Shown: positions 35,160 to 47,420 of the stretch, piece by piece
Layout of the letters: the number at the start of each line of letters is the position of its first letter
Position numbering within the stretch: position 1 is the stretch's first letter
Assembly (NCBI GenBank): GCA_035048485.1
Contig: CM068587.1
Coordinates: forward strand, 44,028,312-44,092,311
Length of the DNA: 64,000 nucleotides
Direction: 5' to 3'
Source: Pteria penguin
Lineage: Eukaryota; Mollusca; Bivalvia; Pterioida; Pteriidae
Notes under the pieces: model-generated
Told to the model about the DNA's origin: nothing
What the model saw: only the letters and a program-made list of their open reading frames with translations
Database searches by the model: none
Program-made: the position numbers and the translations under genes

Positions 35160-35515
35160 TCATACGGATCATAGAGGTCGTTGTATTTTGTTGTGAGCGC
35201 TTACTTCTCCTGGGCACTTGGTCTAAAAAATGATTTATTAGGGTCCTTATTATCGATAGCGGTATATTGTAGTTGGCTTACAGCTTTCATACCTCTGATC
35301 TCTCTTCAGCGGTCCATAAATATCGTGGTATATTGTTGGTATTGTTTACACCTCCCCGATGTCTGATCTCACTTCAGATTGACGTGGCTCCATAAATATC
35401 CTTCTTGCTATATTCTTGCGAGTTGTTAGTACTACCAGATATTTTGTTTTTTTCTGATTGACATAGGTCCATAAATATCCATCACGGTATATTGTTGTAA
35501 GTCCGACAATGACAT
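35160..35515. repeat. Degenerate ~75-80-bp tandem repeat
   Basis: TCCATAAATATC followed by a GGTATATTGTTG-type block recurs at about 35310, 35390 and 35470, with a weaker unit at 35250. The 33790-33905 block is a related outlier. Confidence 0.6.
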
Positions 35516-35729
35516 AGCACCCGTCGCTGCTTTTACTAGCTTTAATATTATTTTCGATAAACATGTATTATATATCATATTTATCATTTATATACATGAT
35601 TGTTTTTCAACTTTATGGTTTTGCAAATATTTAGTCATTAATATCCACAAAAGGGAGCCGTTTCCGATAAATAAATAACGCTACACTCTAATGCCACAAA
35701 TCTTTGGGCACATGCCCTTTATCAAGTGG

Positions 35730-35730
<1 letters not shown>

Positions 35731-35770
<40 letters not shown>

Positions 35771-35810
35771 TATAATTATAATGATGATGATAATACTACT
35801 AATAATAATA
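35731..35810. repeat. (AAT)n microsatellite, partly degenerate
   Basis: AAT array grading into ATG/ACT variants toward 35810. Confidence 0.95.
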
Positions 35811-36048
35811 CTTTTCTATTATCTACGTGATGAAGGATTACTCTCAAGGCTGTCGTAAGATTTCTCTTCAGTAATATTCATTAATTCATATTGAGTAATA
35901 TTCATGAAAGCTGTCCTAAGATCACTCCTAAACTTACGATCGCGAAAACGACAAATCATTTACGAACTATCTTAGGATTATCCTGCCCTGGCAACGGCTA
36001 GTTATATCTAATTCCACTTACATTTTAGTCATATATGACTTTCGTTTT

Positions 36049-36339
36049 CAGTGGCGAATTCGGAAAGGGGGAGTGTTGGACCCTTGAATTGTTAATGCGG
36101 CAGACTAGTATGAATCCAATAATCGTACATCTACTCGACACGCCGGGTCATTTTGACAAAGTTTTGAAAATTGTAATATTTTTTAATCTCTGCCTGTAGA
36201 TGCTTCAAGTCTGTTAGAAGAACTGTCCACCAGAAGTAATGTACATGATACTAAGAGGGCAAGAGATCATGGTGGCAGGTTTTGCTATGCAGCTGATCGG
36301 GCTTCAGCTCTCTAAAATCAAAAATTGGATCCGCCTCTG
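36049..36339. mobile_element. Candidate hAT-like MITE
   Basis: Left end CAGTGGCGAATTCGGAAAGG and right end (inverse) CAGAGGCGGATCCAATTTTT, about 290 bp apart, resemble hAT termini. An 8-bp target duplication could not be verified. Confidence 0.4.
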
Positions 36340-36542
36340 GTTTTCGTGTATAGCAAATATGGGTTGCTCCTAAGATCGTGAATACTTTTAGTGTTGACTT
36401 TGACTATTAAATATCCTGTAGAAAGGAAAGTAGAGAAAGTTTGTATGATGTTTTACATGAACTGGCATAGAACAAATGTCGGAAGGTAAAGGTAATCTTT
36501 TACTTGCAGTGTGATGTCTATTGCATGATATGAGTAGGGAAC

Positions 36543-36605
36543 CTATACCTCTGAATACCTTCGTCATTAACTTAATGATGACGAAATTATTCGAAGGTAT
36601 AGATT
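36543..36605. repeat. Imperfect hairpin
   Basis: CTATACCTCTGAATACCTTCG and CGAAGGTATAG with inner GTCATTAA/TTAATGATGAC can pair into a stem of over 20 bp. Confidence 0.55.
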
Positions 36606-36915
36606 ACGACCATTCAAGGAATTAAAAAGGTCTCGAAAAATAAGATCTTTCTACGATGTCTATTTTCAAACACAGTATACATAGGCTCATAGCAGGAGCA
36701 ATATTTACGAATAAAATTGACTTACGACAGCGCTGAAAGTGACACTTAAGAGTACCTCATCAATTTAAGAGTGGGTTAAGGCACTCGTAAACTTACAATT
36801 CAAATCGATCGTAAGTTTTTCATAAGACTTTTTGTGAATAGGGCACTTAATATTAAGATAGGTCGTAAGAGTAATTTTACACTTACCACTTTTTGTGAAA
36901 ACTACAACAGGATGC

Positions 36916-38430
36916 CAATAGAGACAAATGGACCAAGCTATAGCTTATGGCAAATCCACCATAAATTTTAAAGGAAGCTAAGATACACTTATCTTTGCAA
37001 GCCTGACAAATTCAAGTTAAAAAATCACCTCGTCCTTTATCAAAGAAAGACTACTCTTCAAGGAGTAAGACGGAATAGAGAACGGTTCCATGTTATTAAG
37101 TTTGGGTGTTCTATCCTAACAATGTTGCCGTCGTGTCTCCTGGCGTTTTCACTTTGCTTTTCTAATGTACTTAATATGTAAAGTTCCCTTATCAATCACA
37201 TAGCCAATCGAAATATGTAGAATGTTAAGCTTTTTCTGATACCTAATTTAAGCGTGTTTTCTCTTTCTTTTCTTCGTCTTTTTTCTTTTTTTTTTTTTTT
37301 TTTTTTTTTTTTGGTTAGTTTGTAATCTGGATGGCTTCTGCCTGTGCAGTTTTAAAGTCCGTTTCTGTTTGTAGTGTTTATTTATTCTTTCGCAAGTCCC
37401 TCCGTCTTTTGGCCAATGTTTGTGTCCGTCTCGTCTTTATAACAGCACGATCTGACATCGCCTGACACGCTATCAGCTACCAAACTTTTGCAGAGAAGTG
37501 TTATTACGCTATTGCGCGACATATCGCGCAAACGTGCTTTTCGTTAAGATGTTTACATCCACACAAAAACCACATGACCCAAGTGTTACTCGAAAGGCCC
37601 TTTTGTAATCCATGCTGCTACAGTAGACTTAGCACGTATGAGAAAAATAAGTGCGTGAGTATCAGCCGGACCTTTTTACAATGATCACAGAGGTATGTTA
37701 TAGACATAGGGGTTGTATTCTTCATAGAAATGGTATCGTTCCACATCCAAACGACTTATAAGAGATTAAAATCAATCTCAATGTGACAGTAATACACGTT
37801 TACAATAATTGGCAACTCTGCTGTTTGTGAATTTCATTGTTCTGGATCGGTTTACCTTTTGTTTATTTACATGGATAATTTTTCATCGACAAAAATGATG
37901 CTTTCATGTTAAATAAATCAACTTCTATTCATTATTGATATAGCAACACCTATTTTTTATGATAAATCATGAACAGTTAGGATTTGCCAGAGTACCAGCA
38001 AGGATTGAGACTTTAGTATAATTATGAACGTATAATGCTAATCGTTCTTAGGTATATAAATCAATTTCGTAGTTTGTCATTTAGGAGCGTTGCACAAAAA
38101 ATCGTTCTTGCAAGCTATGAAGTTAATATGTAAGGAATGACTGTGGATGAAGGACTCACCGCACTCGATTTGACGTTTTCAGTAGAAAAAAAAATGTGCA
38201 GAACATGAATTCAGTTCGCTCTGAGCGGAAGAGTTGAATGGAGTTGTTCTCTTGTAGCCCTAACCCAACAAATGACAACGTCAAAGCAACAATGAGTCGG
38301 GAAGGAAAACATTATTGCAGTAACTGTATAGTAAGATCCTCGGAAAAGTTACTATATACTTAAATCCATGGAAAGCTGATCAAAGTCAGATTCAGGGAGT
38401 GAGAATTGGGGAATACAATAATATATATTG
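36916..38430. other. Unassigned region with a poly-T run
   Basis: A T homopolymer of about 27 bp occupies 37286-37312. I see no coding similarity in the rest. Confidence 0.4.
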
Positions 38431-38434
38431 ATAT

Positions 38435-38437
<3 letters not shown>

Positions 38438-38488
<51 letters not shown>
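38438..38488. repeat. (AT)n microsatellite
   Basis: Uninterrupted AT array of about 50 bp. Confidence 0.97.
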
Positions 38489-38491
<3 letters not shown>

Positions 38492-38885
38492 TCAGATCCG
38501 GGAAGAAGCTAATTAAAGCTCCTATACAACTTGTAACATATCTTAATGTTCCTCCGAAAATTGTATAACTGGCAATATTCTTATAACCAAAAACATTTGA
38601 TAGCAATAATAATAAACAATACACCACGAGTTGGATTAGCCTGAATTGTCAATTTTGTCTATGGTGTGGAGTGTACGCTATGTGTATTAGCATCATGATT
38701 AAAGGACCCCAAGGTCAGTGCCAGATGACAGACGATCTGGTGTTTAAAACTAAGAGGCAGAGACACACCACTCGTATATTGAATAAACACGATTGTAGTG
38801 GTTTAGCCCTCATGTCCCTGCAAGTAATCTTTATACAGTTGTAAACTTTTGATTGTGGTCTAGGATGGCCACGTAGACTGTGTCA

Positions 38886-38934
38886 GGTATTAGTTGACCG
38901 AGGCCAGAGGCGGAGGTTTACTAATACCTTAGAA
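38886..38934. repeat. Short hairpin
   Basis: AGGTATTAGT and ACTAATACCT flank a GC-rich, partly complementary centre (GACCGAGGCC / GGCGGAGGTT). Confidence 0.5.
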
Positions 38935-39123
38935 GGTCTTCAGGGCCATGAGTAGAGCAAAATCATGTCTTTTCCACATTTAGCATATATAATTGCAAAT
39001 ATATTAGTTTTAAAATTAAGCTCCTTATTTGTGCTACCTGAATTCTCACAGGGACATGGAATTTTAACGATTGATAGCTTGTAAATGATACATGTAGGTC
39101 AAATGCAACATCCTATCGATAGT

Positions 39124-39126
<3 letters not shown>

Positions 39127-39188
<62 letters not shown>
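39127..39188. repeat. (CT)n microsatellite
   Basis: Perfect CT array of 62 bp; the Arg/Glu repeat frame across it is an artefact. Confidence 0.98.
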
Positions 39189-39190
<2 letters not shown>

Positions 39191-39539
39191 GGTACATTAA
39201 AATAACGTCTTGGACAACAAGAAAAAGAGAAATTGGTGGAAATTCTCAATAATTCAATTACATGTATATATTTGGTTTCTGCGGGGGCACATTGTTTCAC
39301 AAACACATATTGTTCATTGTAAATCCTACAGTGAAGAGTTTTATACTCGAACAGATTTACAAAGCATCAGATTATAAAGTTTCGGAATCTTCATCCCAGC
39401 AGCATGAGCAGGGTGAGCAGACACTTCTTACTAATACATATGTGTACGATTCTGTGTGCAAGTTCAGCAGCTAGGTAGTGATTCCTCGAAATAGCATTAA
39501 CATTTTCTAAAACTATGACCAGACAAGTAAAACCTTCAA

Positions 39540-41390
39540 ATACAAAAACCAAGAAATTGTGGAAGAACTTGTGTATTTTCCTTCATGTGCCCCAACACGC
39601 ACATTTGCCACCTCTATACATCAAAATATAAACATTCCAAATTACGGGTACTCTAACCATTCACCTAATGAATTGATACTTATGCAAGGATGCATTCAAA
39701 TTTCTTCTGCAAACTTCTTGTCGCATAAGGATTTCTTTGACAGTATATCAAGGAAGATAATTGGTAAGTATATGTAGGCTGGATGAAAGAGTTTATTTTA
39801 ATTCCACAGATCAAATGATCTGGGAACTGTCTGTTTATTTGCTTGTCTGTTTGTTGTCAACTTTATTCTTTGCCATATTTTTTAACCGTGAGAGTTAGAT
39901 GCATTTTTCTCAAATGACATCAATACCATTTACCTGGTTAGCTTACTTGTGCTAATAATAGTTGTTGCTACTGCAGGCATAGTGTTTTACAAGTATATCT
40001 TGTTACAGGTGTGGCATGCCAACAGGGGACACTTACTCCTCCGGACACCTGGTCCAGTCCCATTTGGGATTTTCATATGCTCTACTTGTAGAGACCAGAT
40101 TTTTCTCCCAAACATGTAGTGATTTATCAGACTTTACACTTCGAATATCCTCGGTACTTTTACTTTATATGCCATTCATTAAAATTTGACCTTCTTTTCT
40201 AATATCTTAACCTTAAACTTAACTTTTGAACCAGAATATGTACGGTTTTTGTATTTCAATTGCATTTATTGTGATAAAACTTTTGCATTTGCGCCATACA
40301 TTGTAATTCTTGAACATGATCTATACCTATTGATTGGTATTTCCTTGCTACAAGTCTGTCTGTCAATCGCATTTCAGTTTTATATACTTACACATGCTTT
40401 TTGCATTCCATTTAGAATTTGCATGTGTAATGCCTGTATGAATTATTACATGTAAAGTTTCACCTTAGTTCAGATTGATCAACCTTTCCAAGAGTTATGG
40501 CCAATATCTAAAAATTTGGTTTAAATTTCCGTACTTTGACTGACCTGCTTCAACAGAATTCTTTGAAAGTTATCATTTCTTACAGGTGAAGTTCAACATC
40601 GCTTATCGATTGATGTTTGAAAGAGTTATGTTCCATTATTTACTGCAGAATCTTCTGGGCTTTGCTCAGACATGCTACAACAGATTTTATACAAATTTAC
40701 ATTTATGAGTAAATGCCGATCAAGTTAATATTCGGCTCTGGTTGAGCAGTTTTTGCAAGAGTTATGCCCTTTGCAAATTTACTCAGCCAAAAGGGGACAA
40801 ACATAACATTGTGTCAATGTCAATAATACTCTGAGGAGAATACTCTTTTTTCAGATTCACAACTTGACAGAATCGGAAGAAAGAATGCTCATTGACGACA
40901 GACTTGGCATGGAAGACGATTTTATTGCTGCAAAGAGTCATGATGGTCTTTAGAATAGAATACAGAAGAAATTTGAAGACGAAAATATATCCATAACCTT
41001 ACAACAGATAATGAACAAGTAGAAAAACCTGAAGGAACGTTACAAAGATGTAATAGACAGCAACTCCAAAACAGGTAATAGCAAGTGCAGTTGGAAATAT
41101 CTCGAGCTGTTCATTTCAGTTTACAGCAACAAAGCTTCAACCACAGTTAAAATATACTTTGACAGTACAGAGTCAAACCACCAAATAAATGATCAACCAC
41201 CATCCACACAAACATTGGATGATAAGGAACAAACTGAAGATCTTCCAAAGTTGATGACAATCAGGCGAAAGGAAAAAGGGAAGGAAAAAAGAAAACTGAG
41301 GCGAAAGCATAATTATACTCGAAGAAACAACAGGAGAGACATTGAAAGAACTGCAAAGCCACAAAACCAAGTCTTTGAACAGAATGGATA
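39540..41390 (+). pseudogene. Myb/SANT-like DNA-binding protein of a PIF/Harbinger element
   Basis: The conserved exon (from a TTTTTTCAG acceptor at about 40855 to a TAG at 41388-41390) carries LTESEERMLIDDRLGMEDDF, then IQKKFEDENISITLQQIMNK, LKERYKDVIDSNSKTG and SWKYLELF, followed by a Lys/Arg-rich tail. This trihelix/SANT pattern matches the Myb-like partner protein of Harbinger transposons, which guides the transposase to DNA. Two helix tryptophans are now TAG stops (after HDGL and after IMNK) and another is Leu, so it is inactive. A possible upstream exon is the open frame 39559-39777, which ends next to a GGTAAGT donor. The HARBI1-like gene faces it at 42560-43700. Confidence 0.65.
40010..40110 (+). 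repeat. Degenerate PLE 3' UTR motif
   Basis: GGGGACACTTACTCCTCCGG followed by ACACCTGGTCC and TTTCATATGCTCTACT is a relative of the GGAGATGCTCACTCC/GGGCACCTGATC motif at 4.14, 14.0 and 22.7 kb. It lies between the two candidate exons of the Myb-like gene. Confidence 0.4.
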
Positions 41391-41594
41391 GTTTTTTTTA
41401 GATATATTCGAAAAATTAGTTAACATGAGAAAGAACACCACAGATGAAAATTGATACCTGTGTATGAAATTTCAGTTTTGTTGCAATCCAGAAGCGAGGT
41501 ACTTTTAATTACCCAAATAAAATAACCTCTTCTGCCTACGGTTTTACCAATAGATTGGAGCCAAACTGTAATGTTTTTGTACTGTAACAATACA

Positions 41595-42045
41595 TGTACA
41601 TAGATGATATAGTTCAATTCCTCTCTAAAGAACGTTATGAATCATGTTTGATTCAAAATGATACTTACTGTTTGTTATTGTTGTTGTTAAATAAGCAGTT
41701 TTTATTTTTTAACATTTGTCTGCAGTTGTAGAGGTGGATTGTATATTTAACTACATGTACTAGAGCAATTCCTCTCTTAAGGATTAATGTTTATGCATAC
41801 CAGTGATACTTGTTCAAAACAAGATTCATTGTTTGATATTGTTGTTGCTAGGTAAGCAATTTTCGTGTTTTTACATTTGTCAACAGTTATAGACAGGAGA
41901 TGGACTGTAATTGTTCTCTACTGAAAAGAGTTAAATTTCTCTCTAAAGAAATAATGTTTATGGATCACGCTTGGTTTTAAATGAAATTCATTCTTATTTG
42001 TTTATGCTGTTGCTATGTAAGCAATTTGCATGTTTGTATTTTTGT
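41595..42045. repeat. Three-unit ~155-165-bp tandem repeat
   Basis: AATTCCTCTCTAAAGAA, TTATG-ATC, TTTGTTATTGTTGTTG and AAGCAGTTTTT recur with starts near 41616, 41769 and 41935. It follows the Myb-like coding end and could be part of its 3' region. Confidence 0.6.
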
Positions 42046-42559
42046 TTATGTATTTCTTAATTAAAAATTTGTGCCGTTGGCATTTCAATGCTGCAATTTA
42101 TATCTAGTCAAAGTCTTTGTATGAACAACCCTTTTATCTGACATACTCGAAACATCTGTGTATTAAAGTACATGCATTGTAACCCATTTTGATATTTTAC
42201 ATGAAAACCTCGACTTCAAAAGCTTTAAAATGAGTACATGCTATAACATTTAAGCCATTAGTGATAAGGATGTAATATCTCGCACATACCTTTAAATATG
42301 GAATGTACTTATAGTGACTGACCTTTAAAAAGTGAAGATATATAGCTGATAATATGATTCCAATTGGGGCATAATGTTTCACCAACACATGTTTGAACTA
42401 TGAGATATCTGACTCTTTAACAGCACATCTCATTGTTATTGTTTTTATTGTTTTATTTCCTTGACAGACATGCATGAAGCATAATCATTAACAGAGAAAT
42501 AATAAAAAACAACCTACTGTTGAGTCTTTTATTATTCAAAGAGATACACTGTGTTTTTG
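42046..42559. other. AT-rich spacer between convergent Harbinger genes
   Basis: No motifs recognised. Confidence 0.35.
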
Positions 42560-43700
42560 CTTGATTGATGTTGCATTTTTATGGCATATTATTATGAGTT
42601 GATTTCGGAAAGCTACACCAACTTTTGCATTTATAAATATATTGGGATAGCTGTTTGGATGGAAATTATCTTGTTCAATTTACTCTATGAACTCTTGTAT
42701 CTCATCACCTGCAAGAATAGTCAGGTTGTGTAATATACAACCACATGTAATTCTTCTTGCAATGACTTCTGGACTTACCTACAAGTTGAGACTGCCCTGT
42801 TAAAACGGCGTTTCCTGGCTGTCAAACATCCATTGTCTTTAAAATGATGGGAGAATCAACCAAGGATTTACTGGATAAACACTGTCGCCAATGAGATAAT
42901 TGTTCTGCTCGAACAATCGGCCTTGTTCTGCCTCATGGTAAAGGTCTGAATTCCGCAAGACCCTTAAACCGTGAGTGCATCCAGGTCACCCTGTATATAT
43001 GTTTTGCATAAGCATCTTGTTGTCTACCATTGCCTGCAACACAGAAATGGAAATTTGAAAATTAGATGAAGAAAATAAACATTAAAATTTTCGTATTTTG
43101 CAAATTGTCAGCATCTACAACACATATATTCAGGTCCACGAAAAGATGAATGAGCCCTATAGGAATCATCTGTTACTTTGTCCATTTTCTGTCTGTCAGT
43201 CCATGCCTCTCCATCCATGCACCCCTCACACGGTGCCACAAGTAATCATCGAATACCTAGTTCAACAACAAAATACCTTTTTGATTTCTATGGCGCCAGC
43301 AGAGCAAAGAGCCACATAGGGATCACTTTGTCCGTTCAACTGTCTGTCCGTCTGTCATGCTTTGTTTTTGCTGGTTACACATGTATTCTTTGCATGAATA
43401 CCTAGTTGTGTTTGTTGTGATGTCACATTGAGCAATAATTCAGCTATGTAGTGAAATTTCTTGTTGATGAAACGTGTTAAAGATAATGATGCTAAGCATG
43501 TACCTGTAACTGCATTGATGAGAAGCCCTTCCTATCGATGTAATCATTATCTCCAGTAGGATAAGGTGCCAGTCTGATGTGGCTCCCATCAATCACACAA
43601 TGATCCCTGGAAGTCCTCTTTCCATTTGGAATTCTCGTGCCAACTCTCTCTATTCTTGTCTGTCCGGCATACAGTTAACCTAGCAATTGAGAATGACTTT
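42560..43700 (-). pseudogene. HARBI1-like DDE transposase of a PIF/Harbinger element
   Basis: The first readable exon (about 43690-43504) has RIPNGKRTSRDHCVIDGSHI (first catalytic Asp in VIDG) and NDYIDRKGFSSMQLQ, ending at a GTACATG donor. After a 468-bp intron with a GTTGCAG acceptor, the next exon (from 43035) gives AMVDNKMLMQNIYTG, PGCTHGLRVLRNSDLY and NNYLIGDSVYPVNPWLI (second Asp), then ARKRRFNRAVST and VIARRITCGCILHNLTIL. The Trp of TGWPG is a TGA stop, a frame change follows PWLI, and the third acidic residue is not visible. The nuclease would excise and integrate the element; the Myb-like gene opposite is its usual partner. Confidence 0.8.
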
Positions 43701-43839
43701 TTAAATTGTTATCAAATAATTTAGAATTACGTAGGCAGTAAGGACAAGGACGCAAAAATGCTGATTATTATAAATATAAATGCATTGTAGAGTGGCACTC
43801 AATATAAATATAAAAATTAAATTCTTTTGCAGATATCTT

Positions 43840-45690
43840 CAGATATGACAGCGAGTGAAACCTGGCTTGATCATACCAATTGATAACTCGGAGTTGTGTA
43901 TTCTTTACTTTCAATCTACACAAACTTGCCAAATCCCACAATGATGAGTCTATTTGGGGAAAATACCGGGCGCAACGTTATCACGTCAACAACTTAGTCC
44001 GTCTTGCTAATATAATTTATTTTAAAAATCAGTTCCCTCATTGCAACTAGGTAATCTAAATTCAAAACAGTGGTGGAAAGTAACCTGACAGTTTCTCAAT
44101 AAAAATTAATAACGTTGACATTCCTGTAATAACAGTCAACAACAACCATTTCAATACACCGGTTGATAAAGCAAATATGTTAAATTTCCTTCTGTTTAGA
44201 AGACAATATTGATGACAGCCATTGTACTCTCCCTCCAACTGAATTGCCCACACATAATACCCTTAATACGACTATTATCACTGATCTTAATGTCGAGGGC
44301 GTCTTAAAACTTATACATACGACCAAAGCCAGTGGCCCTGATCTGACCAACCCTAGGCTATTAAAAGACATTGTGTATTCTGATTTGTGCAAGTTTTTTT
44401 TAATAAATCGCTTGAAATGATCATATTCCAGTCTGAACAGAAACTAGTCAACATAATAGCTGTGCACAAAACGGGGGATAGGACCGATCAATCAAATTAC
44501 ATGCCTATCTCTGTACTGAGTTGTACTGGGAAAATATTTGAAAAATGTATTATAAATATTTGTTCAATTTCTTAAAATCATACAATATTATAAATTAAGT
44601 ACAATCAGGCTTTACTCCATGTGACTCTGCCGTCTTTCAACTCCTGGACCTCTTTGGCACATTCTGTCAAGTTTTAGATGATAGAAAGGAAGTAAGAGTT
44701 GTGTTTTGTAACATTAGCAAAGTTTTCGACAGAGTTTTGCAGAGAAGTCTTTTATTCAAATTAAAACAAATAGGCATATCTCGTCCACTTCTTAATTGTT
44801 GTCTATCGAATTGGCTCCAGAGGGTTGCTCTAAAGGGATGTGCCTCTGAATAAAAAGAAATAATGGCCGGGGTACCCGAGGTGAGTATACTTTGACCTAT
44901 AATATTTTGATTTATATCAATGATATCATTGAAGATATCAATTCAAATATCAAACTTTTCGCAGACAACATATCCCTTTACTGAATCGTGCACGAGCCCG
45001 ATTTAGAAAAAAAATTCTTGCTCTAAAGTTTGGGTCGTGAATTTTAACCCTAACAAAACAGAGGAACTATTGTTGACTATCAACGAATCCTGCACTGCAT
45101 TATCCCATAAACGACATTACAACAAAAGCTTGGAAACGTATAATATTTTTCGCTCTCTTTAATTCAAGACAGAAAAACACTTGAAATCATTTAATTTTCT
45201 TTTATTGGGCCACTTTTAGATTATGCAGATACTGTTTGGCCAACTTCAGCAGATACTAAAAACAAAAAAAAAATCGAACAAATTCATATCGAAGCAGCCT
45301 TATATAGCGATTCTGTTCTAGTTCTATACTACTACAGGAGACTGTCAGGGACAACCTGGAAAAATGAAGAATTAATCACCGATTATCTACGTTTTACAAA
45401 TGGTAAACAATCATGTACCATCCTATTTACATTATTTGGTTCCCCCTATAGTCCATGAGGTCAGCCAACGCGTTCTTAGATCTGGAAACGACCTTCAAGT
45501 ACAAAGTACAACTACATTATATCATAATAAAAAACGCAACTGGTTGGAATTCATTACCAGAATCTGCAAGATTGTTCAATTCACTTTTCTCCTTTAAATC
45601 TCATTTAACAGATAAAAAAAGAGATAATGATTGTTCAATCCTTAAAATTTTACCTTCGTTACGTATATGTTAATGTTTCATTTCATAATA
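43840..45690 (+). pseudogene. Jockey/CR1-like non-LTR retrotransposon (LINE) remnant
   Basis: An EEP-endonuclease scrap SETWLDHTN (about 43853) and YRAQRYHVNNLVRLA (about 43970) precede the RT: GPDLTNPRLLKDIV, GDRTDQSNYMPISVLSCTGK, QSGFTPCDSAVFQLL, VVFCNISKVFDRVLQRSLLF, MAGVPEVSILWP and LFADNISL (FADD block altered to FADN). The C-terminal part DYADTVWPTS, VPSYLHYLVPP and FFSFKSHL-like sequence follows to about 45660. Stops and frame changes are frequent and most of the endonuclease domain is gone. LINE identity is sure; the clade (Jockey superfamily) is by overall resemblance. Confidence 0.85.
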
Positions 45691-45829
45691 AATACTGTTT
45701 AAACCAATTTAAAACCCGTTGGTTCCTATCCTCTTTATCTGCATAAATGAGTTTGCCCCAATGACAGACAGAGGAGATATCATTACATACAACTTACCAT
45801 ATCTATTTTACAACAGTGGTGGCCCTTCT

Positions 45830-46440
45830 GAAACTGTCCATTTTATATGGAAATTCTCAAAAATTCTAGAGCTGCAACAAACAAGGTCGTTCATGAAATT
45901 TTAAAACAGATCCCTGTGCACCACTCAAGAGCAATGCGTCATGATTTCAAAAATCGGTTTGACGTCGTTTGCAATGCAACACCCTCTGTAATGAATGAAA
46001 TGTATCGTCATCTAACTGGAGATTCTTCTGTACCTAGTACTGAGACAGAAAAAATCTGCGAGAGAAAGGCTTATGGTTTTACTAGATTCACAAAATCCTG
46101 ACCTCGTTTATGACATGAGTAACCTTCATCACAGTAATTCAAGTATGACCATTTTGAGAAATTATTTGAAGAGGTTGAAAAGTATATTAATGAATATGAA
46201 TTAAAAGCTGTTGATCACAGCAGACATGGGTTAGTCACTCAGTTTTAAGTGTAGTTATATCAGTGAGAGGTCTAAAAGTGCACATTACACGTAGGATACC
46301 ACATGACAACCCTATTCCACCTGACGAATGGCTTAGATTGCAGTTTATGCCAAAATATGAGGTGTTTCACTCAGTTGTTAGGTATACAGGTAGATTTCAT
46401 TTGATTAACAAAATCCAATCCAATCGAATGCGAAAAATAG
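45830..46440 (+). pseudogene. Conserved mobile-element-associated protein remnant, function unknown
   Basis: Readable blocks in shifting frames: NKVVHEILKQIPVHHSRAMR, LTGDSSVPSTETEKICER, LLDSQNPDLVYDMSNL, EKYINEYELKAVD, SVRGLKVHITRRIPHD and IPPDEWLRLQFMPKYEV with VRYTGRF. I recognise this order from uncharacterised proteins repeated in cnidarian and mollusc genomes (DPDLVYDL...WxRLQFxPK...RYTGRF), presumably carried by a mobile element. Frameshifts near 46065 and 46235 break it. No enzymatic motif is evident. Confidence 0.5.
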
Positions 46441-46520
46441 TGGTCAACCCAGAAATTGAACTTGGAACCTCACACTATCACGACGAACGCTTTCACCATT
46501 GAGCTATAGGGGTTGATACC
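46441..46520 (-). mobile_element. tRNA-derived SINE head
   Basis: On the minus strand: TAGCTCAATGGTGAAAGCG (box A) and GGTTCCAAGTTCAATTTC (box B), separated by about 35 bp. It is not a functional tRNA because it has no full cloverleaf with a paired acceptor stem. The SINE body and TSD were not resolved. Confidence 0.55.
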
Positions 46521-47130
46521 CGTCCCTCTAACATCTTTAAAGTATGTGTAAATTTTGTTTTGCCTGTGACATGTGTTGAGGATAGATAGTGATGATTTGG
46601 GTCTGTCAGTGCATCTGTCGAATATAAGCATCAATAACTGCAGCATTTCAATTGACCATTCTAAATTCTTCTCAACTGTTGTGTGTTAAAATATTTTCAA
46701 TATTTTTTTCTTCCTTTGTTGGTTTGTTTCTTTTCATTGCCAGTATTGTACATGAATATTTAGGTATAGGTATTTAGTCATAAATTATATTTAGATATAT
46801 TTCTTTTGAAATAAAATTTTAATTGTTTTGTAAACTGAATATTTGGTAGTCCTAAAGAGTGATACACAGTCCGGACAACTGGAGAAAAGACGTAAGTTGG
46901 AAGAATCCATCATTCATTGCACAGTATCAAGGTAACACTTCTTCCTGATTAAAACGCGTGGTTCTGGGACCAGTCATATTTGCAAGCCTCCCACACTAAC
47001 AGACTTTAAGAGTTTTCATAAATTTCTAGGTAAAAAGGTTTTTATTAATAAAACATTCACATCTTCATATGATACCTGATATTTGGATGATTTATTGTAA
47101 GGGAATTTAAAGTCTGTAAAGCCAATCAGA
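46521..47130. other. Unassigned interval
   Basis: No coding or repeat structure recognised. Confidence 0.35.
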
Positions 47131-47133
47131 TCA

Positions 47134-47257
47134 GCAGTATATTTTAATGTGTATAGTTACTTTAGCAGTATATTTTAATGTGTATAGTTACTTTAGCAGT
47201 ATATTTTAATGTGTATAGTTACTTTAGCAGTATATTTTAATGTGTATAGTTACTTCA
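47134..47257. repeat. 31-bp minisatellite, 4 units
   Basis: GCAGTATATTTTAATGTGTA plus TAGTTACTTTA repeats at 47134, 47165, 47196 and 47227. The first three copies are almost identical, indicating recent amplification. Confidence 0.95.
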
Positions 47258-47270
47258 ACTATTTTTGTTT

Positions 47271-47420
47271 GCGTAGCTGAGTCAGTTAATTTGAGTGACT
47301 GGTGAAAGAAGGGTCCCAGATTCAAGTCCCATCCGTGCTTACTCACTGTTGAACCAGCTGTGTGGACATGGATATAACAGTTACTATTTATGTGGCATAT
47401 AAAAAGTAATAAAATGAAAT
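47271..47420 (+). mobile_element. tRNA-derived SINE (second family)
   Basis: GCGTAGCTGAGTCAGTTAAT (box-A-like) and CCAGATTCAAGTCCC (box B) are about 45 bp apart, then an unrelated body ends near an AT-rich AAAAAGTAATAAAATG tail. It immediately follows the 31-bp repeats. Confidence 0.55.

Larger units (their letters stand above)
35850..36915. other. Region with TTACGATCG inverted motifs
   Basis: CTGTCGTAAG and AACTTACGATCG occur near the left (35870-35945) and in the opposite orientation near the right (36724-36820), suggesting a degraded TIR element of about 1 kb. The shorter hAT-like MITE (36049-36339) and a hairpin (36543-36605) lie inside. The boundaries are unclear. Confidence 0.35.

Noticed and set aside
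46441..47345. Functional tRNA genes
   Set aside because: Box A and box B are present, but acceptor and anticodon stems do not pair; SINE heads fit better.
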